The notes under the pieces: model-generated
What the model was told of the DNA's origin: nothing
The model's database searches: none
The model's input: the letters and a program-made list of their open reading frames with translations, nothing else
Assembly: GCA_003216195.1 (NCBI GenBank)
Contig: QCJF01000001.1
Location: forward strand, 1-64,000
Direction of reading: 5' to 3'
Origin: Pelagibacteraceae bacterium AG-404-P08
Lineage (GTDB): Bacteria; Pseudomonadota; Alphaproteobacteria; HIMB59
Length of the DNA: 64,000 nt
Part shown: positions 9,733 through 19,792 of the stretch, piece by piece
Position numbering within the stretch: the first letter of the stretch is position 1
How the letters are laid out: each line of letters begins with the position of its first letter
Position numbers and translations under genes: made by a program

Positions 9733-10415
9733 ATTTTTTTTGCTGTAATTATGGACTCATGTTCAAAACTGTCAAAAACTTTCCAGTGGCTATAACCTAT
9801 ATCAATAATTTTAAAATTATTTTCTCTTAGATCATTTTCAACACTTTTATTAGTTTTAGGAAAATACATACTTATTTGTTTGTCAGTGCTTTTATTTGGT
9901 AAAGTTTTTTTAACATCATTTTTATTTGAGGTTATATTTGTATAATTATTTTTATCTCTTAAATTAAAATCTAATATTAAGTAGGAGTTTTTCTTTACTA
10001 TCCTATTAAATTCTCTAAGATTTTGTAAGGCATGTTCTCTATTAACAAAATTGTTATAAACACTCATACAAATTATTAAATCGAAGTAATTACTTTTATA
10101 TGGCAATTTACTGATCGTCGGATCTATTAGAGTATACTCAGATTTTTTTTTTAAATTATTATTTATTTTTGACTTTACTAAATTTATAGCATTCAAAGAA
10201 ATATCTGCAAAATGAACATTATTAAAATTATTTAAGAAATGCATCCCATTTGATCCAGGGCCACATCCAAAATCAAGTATATTTGAATTTTTTGGTAATT
10301 TTATATTTGAGGCTATTCTTACTAATTCAATACTTGGATATTTTTTATCATATCCTTTTGAATATATATCTTCAAAAGATTCAATTGAGTTTAAAACTTC
10401 AGTTTCAATATTCAT
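9729..10415 (-). CDS. SAM-dependent methyltransferase (class I)
   Basis: ILDFGCGPGSNGMHFL; DLIICMSVYNNF. Confidence 0.75.
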   Translation of the reverse strand: MNIETEVLNSIESFEDIYSKGYDKKYPSIELVRIASNIKLPKNSNILDFGCGPGSNGMHFLNNFNNVHFADISLNAINLVKSKINNNLKKKSEYTLIDPTISKLPYKSNYFDLIICMSVYNNFVNREHALQNLREFNRIVKKNSYLILDFNLRDKNNYTNITSNKNDVKKTLPNKSTDKQISMYFPKTNKSVENDLRENNFKIIDIGYSHWKVFDSFEHESIITAKKI

Positions 10416-11334
10416 ATTTTTTACTTACAATATTATTTAGTTTTTTACCGTTAATAAAGTTTTCAATATTCATTAATATCAAGTTAAATCTCTCATTTTT
10501 GTCACTCCCCATACCAGCTGTATGATTTGTTAGTAATACATTTTTATATCTTTTTAAAGGATGTTTTTTTGGAATTGGCTCCGTGTCTAATACATCGAGA
10601 CCAACAGCTGTAAATTTATTTTTATTTAAAAGCTTAATTAAATCTTCGGTATTCAGTATTTTTCCTCTAGAAATATTAATCAAGTATGAACCCTTTTTAA
10701 TTTTATTCATTAGCTTGTAATCAAAATAATTTTGTGTGTGTGAAGTTAGTGGTGCAGCAATAAAAATAATATCAAATTTAGCTAAATCATTAATAAAGCT
10801 TTTATTTGTATAATTCTTTTCAATAAAATTAAAATTTGGTTTAATACTATTTGAAACTGAATAAATCTTACAACCGAATGAAAAACATTTTTGTGCAATA
10901 CTTAAACCAATACCTCCAAGTCCATATATTAAAACTTTTTTATTTTGTAAAATAGTAGGGGTAGTAATGTATTTTCCATTAGAGTCAGAGTTTAACCTTG
11001 TTAAATATAAAAGCATTGCTAAAGCATGTTCAGAAACATTTGAACCTTGAATTATTTTACCACAAGTAAATTTTATATCTGTTTTTTTGATATAATTTGT
11101 ATATTCCTCAACACCTGCTATAGATAAATGTACCCATTCTAATTTTGGATATTTTAAGAAATCTTCATTAATTATAAAATTATGAATAATGTCGTGAGAA
11201 AAAGAAATTATAGCATTATATTCATGAATATTCTGTATTTTATTTATTAAATCAAAATCAATATTTTTAAATGTTTTTTTTAAAATCCTAAGTTGATCTT
11301 TATTTATTGAAACTAAAGCAATTTTTTTTTTCAT
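10405..11334 (-). CDS. D-isomer-specific 2-hydroxyacid dehydrogenase
   Basis: VLIYGLGGIGLSIAQKC; NISRGKILNTEDLIKLL; GLDVLDTEPIPKKHPL. Confidence 0.85.
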   Translation of the reverse strand: MKKKIALVSINKDQLRILKKTFKNIDFDLINKIQNIHEYNAIISFSHDIIHNFIINEDFLKYPKLEWVHLSIAGVEEYTNYIKKTDIKFTCGKIIQGSNVSEHALAMLLYLTRLNSDSNGKYITTPTILQNKKVLIYGLGGIGLSIAQKCFSFGCKIYSVSNSIKPNFNFIEKNYTNKSFINDLAKFDIIFIAAPLTSHTQNYFDYKLMNKIKKGSYLINISRGKILNTEDLIKLLNKNKFTAVGLDVLDTEPIPKKHPLKRYKNVLLTNHTAGMGSDKNERFNLILMNIENFINGKKLNNIVSKKYEY

Positions 11335-11410
11335 ATATATTTTAATGTATGTAATTATATAAGATACTTAACAAATATATTAAACTATCTAAGATTTAAA
11401 AGAATTATTA

Positions 11411-12352
11411 ATGATTAAAGTCTCAAATAACAATATTTATGTAATTATGTATCATTACGTGAGACCTATTAGAAATACAAAATTTAAAAATTTAAAAGGA
11501 TTAGAATACAATTTATTTAAAAAACAAATTAATTATTTTATAAGTAAATTTAATGTACTATCCAATGACGATTTTTTTGATATTTTAGAAAATAAAAGAA
11601 TACCAAAAAAACCATCAATTTTACTCACCTTTGATGATGGATACAAAGATCATTATGATTACGTTTATCCACATTTAATGAAAAAAAAAATTTCTGGCAT
11701 TTTTTATCCTCCAATCAACATACTAATTCATAAAAAAGTTTTAGAGGTGAACAAAATTCATTTTATATTAGAAAAAGTAAAAGATATTAAACTTTTACTT
11801 GATGATTTAATCTTACATTTAAAAAAAAATTATAATGAAACTTTTAAAAAAATAAATTTTAAAAAAATTTCCCTAATCTCTAGATTTGACGATAAAGAAA
11901 CAATTTTATTTAAAAAATTACTTCAAACTTATTTACCAACTGATACAAAAACTAAAATTATTAATTATTTATTCGATAAATATACAGATCTTTCAGAAAA
12001 AGATTTATCATCAATATTATATTTTAATAAAAATGAAATGACGGAAATGTTCAAAGATAAAATGATATTTGGATCACACGGTTGTAATCATGAAAGATGG
12101 AACTATTTAAAAAATATCAACTTGAATAGTGAAATTTCAAATTCTATTCAATTTTTTAAAAAAAATAAAATTTATGATAATAACTTTTCAATAAGTTACC
12201 CATATGGTGGATACAATAATAAAGTTATAAATGTTGTCAAAAAATATAATATAAAATTTTGTTTGACTACTGAGGTCGATAGTGTAAACAAACTCAATAT
12301 TAAAGATCGATATATGATTCCTAGATATGATACTAATGATTTTGTGTTATGA
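11411..12352 (+). CDS. Polysaccharide deacetylase family protein (NodB-like)
   Basis: YVIMYHYVRP; ILLTFDDGYKDHYDYVYP; GSHGCNHERW; SYPYGGYN. Confidence 0.85.
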   Translation: MIKVSNNNIYVIMYHYVRPIRNTKFKNLKGLEYNLFKKQINYFISKFNVLSNDDFFDILENKRIPKKPSILLTFDDGYKDHYDYVYPHLMKKKISGIFYPPINILIHKKVLEVNKIHFILEKVKDIKLLLDDLILHLKKNYNETFKKINFKKISLISRFDDKETILFKKLLQTYLPTDTKTKIINYLFDKYTDLSEKDLSSILYFNKNEMTEMFKDKMIFGSHGCNHERWNYLKNINLNSEISNSIQFFKKNKIYDNNFSISYPYGGYNNKVINVVKKYNIKFCLTTEVDSVNKLNIKDRYMIPRYDTNDFVL

Positions 12353-13221
12353 AATATAAACAGCAAGACCAGACAAAAACTTTTTTTGAAAAAGATGCTA
12401 CCAATTGGAAAAAAAAATCAATTTTTTCTAAAAATAAACTCCTTAACACTATTACTGAGAGAAATCTTTATGTGATTTCACAAATTAAAAAGTATAAACT
12501 TAGATCTTTAATTGATGTAGGTTGTGGTACTGGTGACCTTTCTTACGAGGCTTCAAAATTTACAAAATACAGTCTTGGATTAGATTTTGCTAAAAGCATG
12601 ATTAAACTTGCTAATAAAAAATTTAAAAATAAAAATTTAGAATTTATTGAAGGATCTTTATTTAACTTTGAAACATCGTCTAAATTTGATTGTGTATCTG
12701 CGAACGGCTTTATTGAGTATATATCTCTCAAAGATATTGAAAATTTTATTGATATTTCTAGGAATTTATTAACTAAAAATGGTTACCTAGTTTTTGGTAC
12801 CAGAAATAGATTATTTAATTTATTTTCATTAAACAAGTTTTCTGTATCTGAATTAAAAAAAAGAACTTATAGAAATTTTTTTGAAGAGTCTGTCCATCTA
12901 ACCCATTTAAATTTTAAAAAATTCATTAAACTTAAAAAGACAAAATTTGAAGAGGTTCCATTTAAACAACCAAACACTGGAGTGAATGTTGATAAAAGAC
13001 ATCAATTTTCACCATTACAACTAATTGATATTTTAAACAAAAAAAAATTTAAAATTGTAGATATACATCCAATCAATTATCATCCAGTCCCACCAACAGT
13101 TTATAGGACTAATGATAATTTTAGACTATTTTCAAACTACATTTTTAAACTTAATTCAGATAATAAATTACCTTATATTCCCTTTTCATCATCATTTATG
13201 ATATCTGCTAAAAAAAAATAA
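12349..13221 (+). CDS. Class I SAM-dependent methyltransferase
   Basis: LIDVGCGTGDLSYEASKFTKYSLGLDFAKSMI. Confidence 0.82.
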   Translation: MKYKQQDQTKTFFEKDATNWKKKSIFSKNKLLNTITERNLYVISQIKKYKLRSLIDVGCGTGDLSYEASKFTKYSLGLDFAKSMIKLANKKFKNKNLEFIEGSLFNFETSSKFDCVSANGFIEYISLKDIENFIDISRNLLTKNGYLVFGTRNRLFNLFSLNKFSVSELKKRTYRNFFEESVHLTHLNFKKFIKLKKTKFEEVPFKQPNTGVNVDKRHQFSPLQLIDILNKKKFKIVDIHPINYHPVPPTVYRTNDNFRLFSNYIFKLNSDNKLPYIPFSSSFMISAKKK

Positions 13222-13227
13222 TTAGTT

Positions 13228-13842
13228 TTAATTTTTAATAAGTTTTTTTAAAAGATTAAGACCATTGGTACCACTTTTTTCAGGATGGAATTGTATTCCA
13301 TAAATATTTTCATTTCTAATTATGGCAGGTATTCTTATATTATGACTATTATAATAATAAATTAAATTATCTTTTTTTTTACATGAAAAGTAGTACGAAT
13401 GAAGAAAATAAAAAGTTTCATTTTCAATTTTTAAATAATCATTTTTTAAAGAATTTATTTCAAACCAATTCATTATAGGTAGTCTTTCACCTTTAATCTT
13501 TTTTATTTTTTTTACTTCTCCTTGAATAAAATTTAAACCTTTTGTAACTTTATTTTCATAACCTTTTGTTCCTAAGATTTGCATGCCAACACATATACCA
13601 ATAATTTTTTTTTGTTTTTCCTTTGATTTTTGTAAAACTTTTAATAATTTTTTCTTTTTTAACATACTCATAGCTTTATCAAAAGAACCAACTCCTGGTA
13701 AAATTATAGTATCTGCATGCTCAATTTTCTCAATTTTATCAGTTACAACATGATTTATGTTTAGTTTAATTAAAGCGTTTTTTAAAGATGATATGTTGCC
13801 TACCTCATAATCAATTATTACTAAATTATTTTTATCTGACAC
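13228..13842 (-). CDS. HisH-type glutamine amidotransferase (HisH2 of a sugar amidotransferase system)
   Basis: VIIDYEVGNISSLKNAL; ILPGVGSFDKAM; GICVGMQILG; GIQFHPEKSG. Confidence 0.88.
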   Translation of the reverse strand: MSDKNNLVIIDYEVGNISSLKNALIKLNINHVVTDKIEKIEHADTIILPGVGSFDKAMSMLKKKKLLKVLQKSKEKQKKIIGICVGMQILGTKGYENKVTKGLNFIQGEVKKIKKIKGERLPIMNWFEINSLKNDYLKIENETFYFLHSYYFSCKKKDNLIYYYNSHNIRIPAIIRNENIYGIQFHPEKSGTNGLNLLKKLIKN

Positions 13843-14587
13843 TTATTTTTTTTCTTTTTAAATTTTTTTTAATTTTCTTAATATCATAATTTATTTCATA
13901 TAAAAAACTTGACATAGATACGGCATTTAATGAGCCAACTTCTTCTTTTAAATCGATTATATGATTAATCGATCCACACCCTCCATGAGGTATTACAGGG
14001 ACTTTTACAATATTGCATGCTTTATTAATTAATTCATTTTCATAACCATCTCTACTTCCATCATTATCTACAGAACTAAGTAATATTTCTCCAACCCCAA
14101 GTTGTTCTGCTTCTTTTATCCAACTGAAAACTTTTAAGCCAGAGTTTTCCCTTGAATTATCTGTGAGACAAAAGTATTCATCATTTATCATTTTTGACTG
14201 AACAAATAAAACAATGCATTGACTTCCAAATTCTCGAGAGGCTTCTTTTAGCAATTTTTTATTCTTAATTGCATGTGTATTTATACAAACTTTGTCAGCA
14301 CCAGCCCTAAGAAGTTTATAAATATCTTTCAGGCTTTTAACTCCCCCACCTACGGTAACAGGTATAAAGATTTTTTTTGAAGTATAATTTATAACTTGAA
14401 ATAAGTTGTTTCTTTTGTACAGAGAAGCAACAGTATCAATCAAAATTAGTTCATCGGCTCCATTATTGAAGAGTTCTTCAGCAACAAACTTAGGGTCACC
14501 AATTTTTCTTACCCCTTCGTACTGGAAACCTTTTACCACATAGTTTTCTTTTATTTCTAAATTAGGAATAATCCTTAATTTATCCAT
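13832..14587 (-). CDS. HisF-like TIM-barrel protein (HisF2)
   Basis: FIPVTVGGGVKSL; RAGADKVCINTHAI; FGSQCIVL; GVGEILLSSVDNDGSRDGYE. Confidence 0.87.
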   Translation of the reverse strand: MDKLRIIPNLEIKENYVVKGFQYEGVRKIGDPKFVAEELFNNGADELILIDTVASLYKRNNLFQVINYTSKKIFIPVTVGGGVKSLKDIYKLLRAGADKVCINTHAIKNKKLLKEASREFGSQCIVLFVQSKMINDEYFCLTDNSRENSGLKVFSWIKEAEQLGVGEILLSSVDNDGSRDGYENELINKACNIVKVPVIPHGGCGSINHIIDLKEEVGSLNAVSMSSFLYEINYDIKKIKKNLKRKKISVR

Positions 14588-14597
14588 AGTATCTAAG

Positions 14598-15758
14598 TTA
14601 AATAATTTTGGTTGTAAGTTTCCACTTATTGTTAGTTTTTTTCCATAGTTTTTTATTTCTCCAACTATCAGCTATAGTGAAAAATTCTTCTTTAGTTAAA
14701 TTTGTGTATTCTAAAAAATCTTTAAAGTATTTTTTTGGAAATTCACTGTCATATCTTTTTACTAATGAAACTGCTTCTTTTCTCGTTCTAAAGCCTTCTC
14801 TTACCTCTCTAGAAGCATTAGCAGTGCATCTACTAATCCCAAATTTTAAAAGTGAAAACCAGTGATGAAAAGTATCTAACTTATCATCAATTGAAGAGTA
14901 TTTTGTAAATGTTCCCTCAGTCCTCTCTGGATTAGGCTGAAAATTTGTATATTTTTTAGCGTAATAATAGTTCGAATGATTTGACCAGTTTCTAAAATAA
15001 CCATAAAAATATTTCTTTACATTTGAAAACTTTTTTAAATTTGAGGTGTCAATCATTTGCAACTCTTGAAGTGAGTAACCTTTATTAAGCCAATATTTTA
15101 CTGCATAGTTTGAAAACCAAAATTTTTCATATTCACTAATTGATATATGGGATTTGTTCCACGAACTTTTAGGCCCCCCATATTCAGCTTGAGCGTTTTC
15201 ACCAACAAAAACTAGTTTTATTCCATATTCTGCTGCGATCTTCATCGGAAAAAGAGCTTGCCCATATATGAAAGGTTGAAAAGGATCGCCCATTTCGATG
15301 GTGGCATCCCTACATAATCTTCGAGTAGTGTCACCTCTCATCATTCCCAAAATAACATCAAAACCGGCTTTATTAAAACCTATAAGATTTTTAAAACCTA
15401 TTTCAGTATAAACTAGTGGAGACCAAGTTACTGTAAGAGGATTCATTCCATATTTTGTCTTTAGTTCATGTGCAACATAAGCAGAGTCTTTGCCACCTGA
15501 AGAAGGCACCACACAATCATAACTAGAATTTTTACTTCTATTTTTATCTAAAATTTTTTTTAATTCTTCCTCTCGTTTTTTAAAGGAAATAGTTTTCTTA
15601 TATTCGAAATATCTACAAGCAGCACAAATACCTTTTTCATCAAAATCTATTTTTGGTCTTTGGTTTGAAATTACGCAAGTCTTACAAAAAGCAACTTTCT
15701 TAGGCAATTTATAGATTTTATCAATATTAATTTTTTTTAGTTTTATTGCTTTTTTCAT
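14598..15758 (-). CDS. N-acetyl sugar amidotransferase (WbpG/PseA-like)
   Basis: CKTCVISNQRPKIDFDEKGICAACRYFE; VPSSGGKDSAYVAHEL PP-loop; next to hisH/hisF homologues. Confidence 0.9.
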   Translation of the reverse strand: MKKAIKLKKINIDKIYKLPKKVAFCKTCVISNQRPKIDFDEKGICAACRYFEYKKTISFKKREEELKKILDKNRSKNSSYDCVVPSSGGKDSAYVAHELKTKYGMNPLTVTWSPLVYTEIGFKNLIGFNKAGFDVILGMMRGDTTRRLCRDATIEMGDPFQPFIYGQALFPMKIAAEYGIKLVFVGENAQAEYGGPKSSWNKSHISISEYEKFWFSNYAVKYWLNKGYSLQELQMIDTSNLKKFSNVKKYFYGYFRNWSNHSNYYYAKKYTNFQPNPERTEGTFTKYSSIDDKLDTFHHWFSLLKFGISRCTANASREVREGFRTRKEAVSLVKRYDSEFPKKYFKDFLEYTNLTKEEFFTIADSWRNKKLWKKTNNKWKLTTKII

Positions 15759-15804
15759 AGTATTCTCCCAAATATTGAACTTTTATTTATAAAATAAATT
15801 TAGA

Positions 15805-17427
15805 ATGTATTTATATATAAAAATATTAATTAATAGACTATCACTAAAAGATATATTTTCAATTAGATCTGGTAAAAAAATAATTGAAAACAAGCATGGA
15901 AGTCATCATAACTTTCTTGAAAATTTATTTATAGAGCTTGAGAAATCATACCATAACACGGATACAAAATACTTAAATTATTTTTTATTCAAAGATATAA
16001 ATAAGAATTTGTTTCTTTCACAGTTTTTTTCTAAAGATCTTAATACTTACAGATTTACGAAAGTGATACTTATATCTTTAGCAAGAAAAAAACAAATAAT
16101 TTTACCTATACCAAAACATTGGTACAAAATATTTGAAAAAAATGGTTTAAAAATATCAAAAATTGGATGTAAAATTTTATTTTTTATTCAGGGTTTGTTT
16201 AGATTATTAATATGTCTGAAAATATTTTTAGAATTAATAATTTATAAACTTGTAAATATTAATAATAAAAAATCAAAATTAGATTATATGTTTTTTAATT
16301 TACCCTTGGAAAGTTTTCCTTATACAAAAGATTTTAGTGATTTTTCACTCTTTTCTGAATTCATCAATAAGAAAATAATATCAAAAAATTCTACTAGTTT
16401 ATTTTTTATTAAGAATAATTTAACAAGATTAAAAATAAAAAAAAGGTTAGAGCATAATAACTATAATTTTAAATTCAGTCATTTTAATTTCCCGCTAAGC
16501 TTATCCTTTTTTAAATTAATTTTATTAATTTTTATAATAGTTTTGATTTTTACTTTTTCTTTTATATATCTTTTAGTAAATAGGTTTGAAGTTATTAATT
16601 TTTCAGATGAGATTTTAAAATATTACATTGTTAAATTAAGTAAAAATAACAAAATACCAAAAAAATATTTTTTCAATAATACCACATATAGATATAGACC
16701 TTTATGGACTTATCTTTCAAAGGAAAAAAATTTTGAAGTTATTGTTTATTTTTATTCATTATCTGAACTTGATTATAAAAATGATAAGTATGATTACAAA
16801 TTACCTCAAAGTTTATATAGTTTAAATTGGGAAAATTATTACACTTGGAATAGTTCTCACACAGAATTAATAAAAAAAATATCAAAAGTTGAAACTACAA
16901 TTGATCAATTTAATTCTTTTTCCCTTAAAGATAGTAGTGCAATAATACCAAAAGATATTGATTTTAATAATTCAATTGCTGTCTTTGATGCAGCTCCTTA
17001 TAAAAAAATATTTTCTACATACTTCGCAATGTTTTCTTCAGATTATAGATGTTATGAAAATATCTTAAAATTTTTATTAGATATCAATGAGATTTGTTTG
17101 AAAAATAACTTAAATATAATTTATAAACCTAAAAAATCAGACTCTAATCAAATAAGTAAATATTTTTTGAGTAAAACAAAAAATTTATTGAGTCAAAATA
17201 ATTTTTATATCTTAGACGAGAGCATTTCACCAAAAAAATATATTAATAAATGTATTTGCACAGTAAATTTTCCATTTACTTCTACAGCTCATTTAAATAA
17301 TAACGCCGAAAAATCTGTATATTATGATCCTACAGGTGAATTGTATTTAAATGACAATGGTTCTCATGGAATTAAAATTATAAATAATAAAAAAGATTTA
17401 GATTTTTATATTCAAAATATGAGTTAA
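15805..17427 (+). CDS. Putative surface polysaccharide biosynthesis protein, PFTS-motif type, with hydrophobic segments
   Basis: C-terminal CTVNFPFTSTAHLNNNAEKSVYYDPTGEL; long hydrophobic segment LSFFKLILLIFIIVLIFTFSFIYLLV. Confidence 0.6.
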   Translation: MYLYIKILINRLSLKDIFSIRSGKKIIENKHGSHHNFLENLFIELEKSYHNTDTKYLNYFLFKDINKNLFLSQFFSKDLNTYRFTKVILISLARKKQIILPIPKHWYKIFEKNGLKISKIGCKILFFIQGLFRLLICLKIFLELIIYKLVNINNKKSKLDYMFFNLPLESFPYTKDFSDFSLFSEFINKKIISKNSTSLFFIKNNLTRLKIKKRLEHNNYNFKFSHFNFPLSLSFFKLILLIFIIVLIFTFSFIYLLVNRFEVINFSDEILKYYIVKLSKNNKIPKKYFFNNTTYRYRPLWTYLSKEKNFEVIVYFYSLSELDYKNDKYDYKLPQSLYSLNWENYYTWNSSHTELIKKISKVETTIDQFNSFSLKDSSAIIPKDIDFNNSIAVFDAAPYKKIFSTYFAMFSSDYRCYENILKFLLDINEICLKNNLNIIYKPKKSDSNQISKYFLSKTKNLLSQNNFYILDESISPKKYINKCICTVNFPFTSTAHLNNNAEKSVYYDPTGELYLNDNGSHGIKIINNKKDLDFYIQNMS

Positions 17428-17438
17428 TTTAAAAATAG

Positions 17439-18377
17439 ATGAAAAAAATACTATTAGTTGGTTTTAATAAAGAAGAAAAAGATTATTTACACAATAAGTT
17501 TTATAAGAAGAATTTTGTTACCTCAATGAAAAACGAAAAAAAAATAAGTGCTATTATTTGCTCAAAAAGAAAAAATTTTCAAAATATTTTAGAAAAAAAA
17601 TTTTTTGATAAAATAAATCATTTGGATTGGGTTCATTTACCTGGTGCTGGTATAGAAGAATATTTATTTTTAGATAAATATAATATTAATCATTTTACAA
17701 ATATTAAATCTATTCAAGGAAATCATGTAGCAGATCATGCTATGGCTCTATTATTAGCTCTTACCAGAAAAATTTCATTTATCGTTAAACAAGGACAAAA
17801 CAAAAAATTCGACTTCAGACCGATAGAATTATTTAATAAGAGAGCACTTATAGTTGGTTTCGGAAGTGTGGGCAGAAATATTGCAAAAAGAGCACACAGT
17901 TTTGGACTAAAAATAACTATTGTTAGCGATAAATATAAAGATAATAAAAGTTTTATTCTTAAAACATATAAATATAGTTACCTTGAAAAAGCTGTCACTA
18001 ATGCTGATATTATATTTATTGCAGCACCACTAACTAATAAGACCCAGTTTCTATTTGATGAAAAAATTTTTAAAAAATGTAAAAAAAACTCTATTCTCAT
18101 AAACGTTTCTAGGGGAAAAATTATTTTAACTGATATTTTAATTAAATATTTAAATAATAAGAAAATATTAGCCGCTGGACTAGATGTAACGTTTCCTGAA
18201 CCATTGCCAAAATATAATAAGCTTCTTAAAATGGATAATGTTATCATAACCCCACATATTGCTGGAATATCAGAAAATTTCTCTAATAGACACTTCGCTC
18301 TAATTGAAAAAAATATCAAAAGATATCTAAATAATTTAAATTTAGTGGATAAAGTAAATTTAAAAAGGGGTTATTAA
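17439..18377 (+). CDS. D-isomer-specific 2-hydroxyacid dehydrogenase (paralogue of 10405..11334)
   Basis: ALIVGFGSVGRNIAKRA; LINVSRGKIILTDIL; GLDVTFPEPLPKYNKLL. Confidence 0.85.
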   Translation: MKKILLVGFNKEEKDYLHNKFYKKNFVTSMKNEKKISAIICSKRKNFQNILEKKFFDKINHLDWVHLPGAGIEEYLFLDKYNINHFTNIKSIQGNHVADHAMALLLALTRKISFIVKQGQNKKFDFRPIELFNKRALIVGFGSVGRNIAKRAHSFGLKITIVSDKYKDNKSFILKTYKYSYLEKAVTNADIIFIAAPLTNKTQFLFDEKIFKKCKKNSILINVSRGKIILTDILIKYLNNKKILAAGLDVTFPEPLPKYNKLLKMDNVIITPHIAGISENFSNRHFALIEKNIKRYLNNLNLVDKVNLKRGY

Positions 18378-18391
18378 AAAACCTTATTATT

Positions 18392-19003
18392 ATGATAAAA
18401 AAATCTAAAAATAAAACAAAACAAAAAAGCTTTTACTTGATAGGGGCAGGAGGACATGCATATTCATGCATAGATGTAATATTAAGTTGTGGATATAAAA
18501 TAAAAGGTATTTATGGATTGAAAGCTGATGTTGGTAAAACTCTTCTTGGTTACAATGTCAAAGGTACACAATATGAGTTAAGTAAATCCATTAAAAAAAA
18601 TGATAATTTACATATAGCAGTAGGACATACATTTTCTAAGAATGAAAAGCATAAGATTTTTAAATTATTTAAAGATAAATGTAATTTTCCAAAAATTATT
18701 TCTCCGTTTAGTATTGTCTCACCATATTCAAATATTGATTCCGGAACAATAGTAATGCATGGTGCAAAAGTTGGTGTAGATTGCTATGTTGGGGAGCAAA
18801 CAATAATAAACACAAACTCATCTATTGACCATAACACTTCTGTTGGAAATTTTTGCCATATTTCTACCTCAGTAACAATTAATGGCAATGTAAAAATAGG
18901 TAATAATGTTTTTGTTGGAAGTGGCACGGTTGTAAAAGACTCAACAAAAATCTCAAGTAATCAGTCAATAAAAATGTGTTCAAAAATCATAAAGGATAAA
19001 TAA
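18392..19003 (+). CDS. NeuD/PglD-family sugar O-acyltransferase (left-handed beta helix)
   Basis: YLIGAGGHAYSCIDVI; hexapeptide-like repeats IDSGTIVMHGAKVGVDCYVGEQTIINTNSSIDHNTSVGNFCHIS. Confidence 0.85.
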   Translation: MIKKSKNKTKQKSFYLIGAGGHAYSCIDVILSCGYKIKGIYGLKADVGKTLLGYNVKGTQYELSKSIKKNDNLHIAVGHTFSKNEKHKIFKLFKDKCNFPKIISPFSIVSPYSNIDSGTIVMHGAKVGVDCYVGEQTIINTNSSIDHNTSVGNFCHISTSVTINGNVKIGNNVFVGSGTVVKDSTKISSNQSIKMCSKIIKDK

Positions 19004-19006
19004 TTC

Positions 19007-19792
19007 TTGATAATAAAAAAAATTTATAATTACATGTCTAACAAATTTATAAAATTTTTTTTAGATAAAAAAATCTTTTTATTTTATGAAAAAAATGTGA
19101 AGCACAAAGACATAAGCTTGAAATTTAAAATAGTGAATTATATTTCATATTATAGAGCTAAAACTTTTTCTTATAAAGAACCTGAAACACTGAATTGGAT
19201 AGATAATTTTGAAGAGGGATCAGTTTTTTTTGATATTGGAGCAAATATAGGTTTGTATTCAATTTATGCTGTAAAATCCAGAAACTGTGATGTTTTTTGT
19301 TTTGAACCTTCAGTTTTCAATCTTGAACTTCTAGTAAGCAATATAATGATAAATAATGTAAGTCATAAAACTAACATAATTCCAATTGCGCTTTATAGTA
19401 AAAATTTAATACAAAATTTTAACCTCTCGAATTTAGACAATGCAGCTGCTCTATCAAATTTTGGTAATAACTTTGATCAATATGGTAATGAGATGAAAAT
19501 TAAAGGTTCCTACAATACAACTGGTATGAGATTAGATTTCTTTGTCAATATTTTTAAAATAAAAAAACCTGATTATATAAAGATTGATGTAGACGGTATA
19601 GAGCATCTTATTTTGCAAGGTATGGGTGAAATATTAGATGATGCAAAAAGTATCTTAATTGAGTTGACAAGTTCTTTTAAAGATCAGTATGAAACCTCAC
19701 AAGAAATTCTTAAATCTAAAAATTTTATATTAGATAAAAATAGAAATTTATCTTCTGAAACAAGCAATCAAATATGGATAAAAAATAAATGA
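19007..19792 (+). CDS. FkbM-family methyltransferase
   Basis: VFFDIGANIGLYSIYAVKSRNCDVFCFEPS; PDYIKIDVDGIEHLILQGM; ILIELTSSF. Confidence 0.85.
   Translation: MIIKKIYNYMSNKFIKFFLDKKIFLFYEKNVKHKDISLKFKIVNYISYYRAKTFSYKEPETLNWIDNFEEGSVFFDIGANIGLYSIYAVKSRNCDVFCFEPSVFNLELLVSNIMINNVSHKTNIIPIALYSKNLIQNFNLSNLDNAAALSNFGNNFDQYGNEMKIKGSYNTTGMRLDFFVNIFKIKKPDYIKIDVDGIEHLILQGMGEILDDAKSILIELTSSFKDQYETSQEILKSKNFILDKNRNLSSETSNQIWIKNK

Noticed and set aside
10250-10525. 91-aa plus-strand hydrophobic ORF
   Set aside because: Antisense to the methyltransferase and dehydrogenase; Leu/Phe-rich sequence is a by-product of A-rich opposite-strand codons.
13228-14587. HisH/HisF as part of the histidine biosynthesis operon
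   Set aside because: Located beside a WbpG/PseA-like amidotransferase in a sugar island; HisF lacks catalytic aspartates; no other his genes nearby.
14608-14865. 85-aa plus-strand ORF
   Set aside because: Antisense to the WbpG-like amidotransferase gene.
17978-18319. 113-aa minus-strand ORF
   Set aside because: Antisense to the C-terminal half of the 2-hydroxyacid dehydrogenase.
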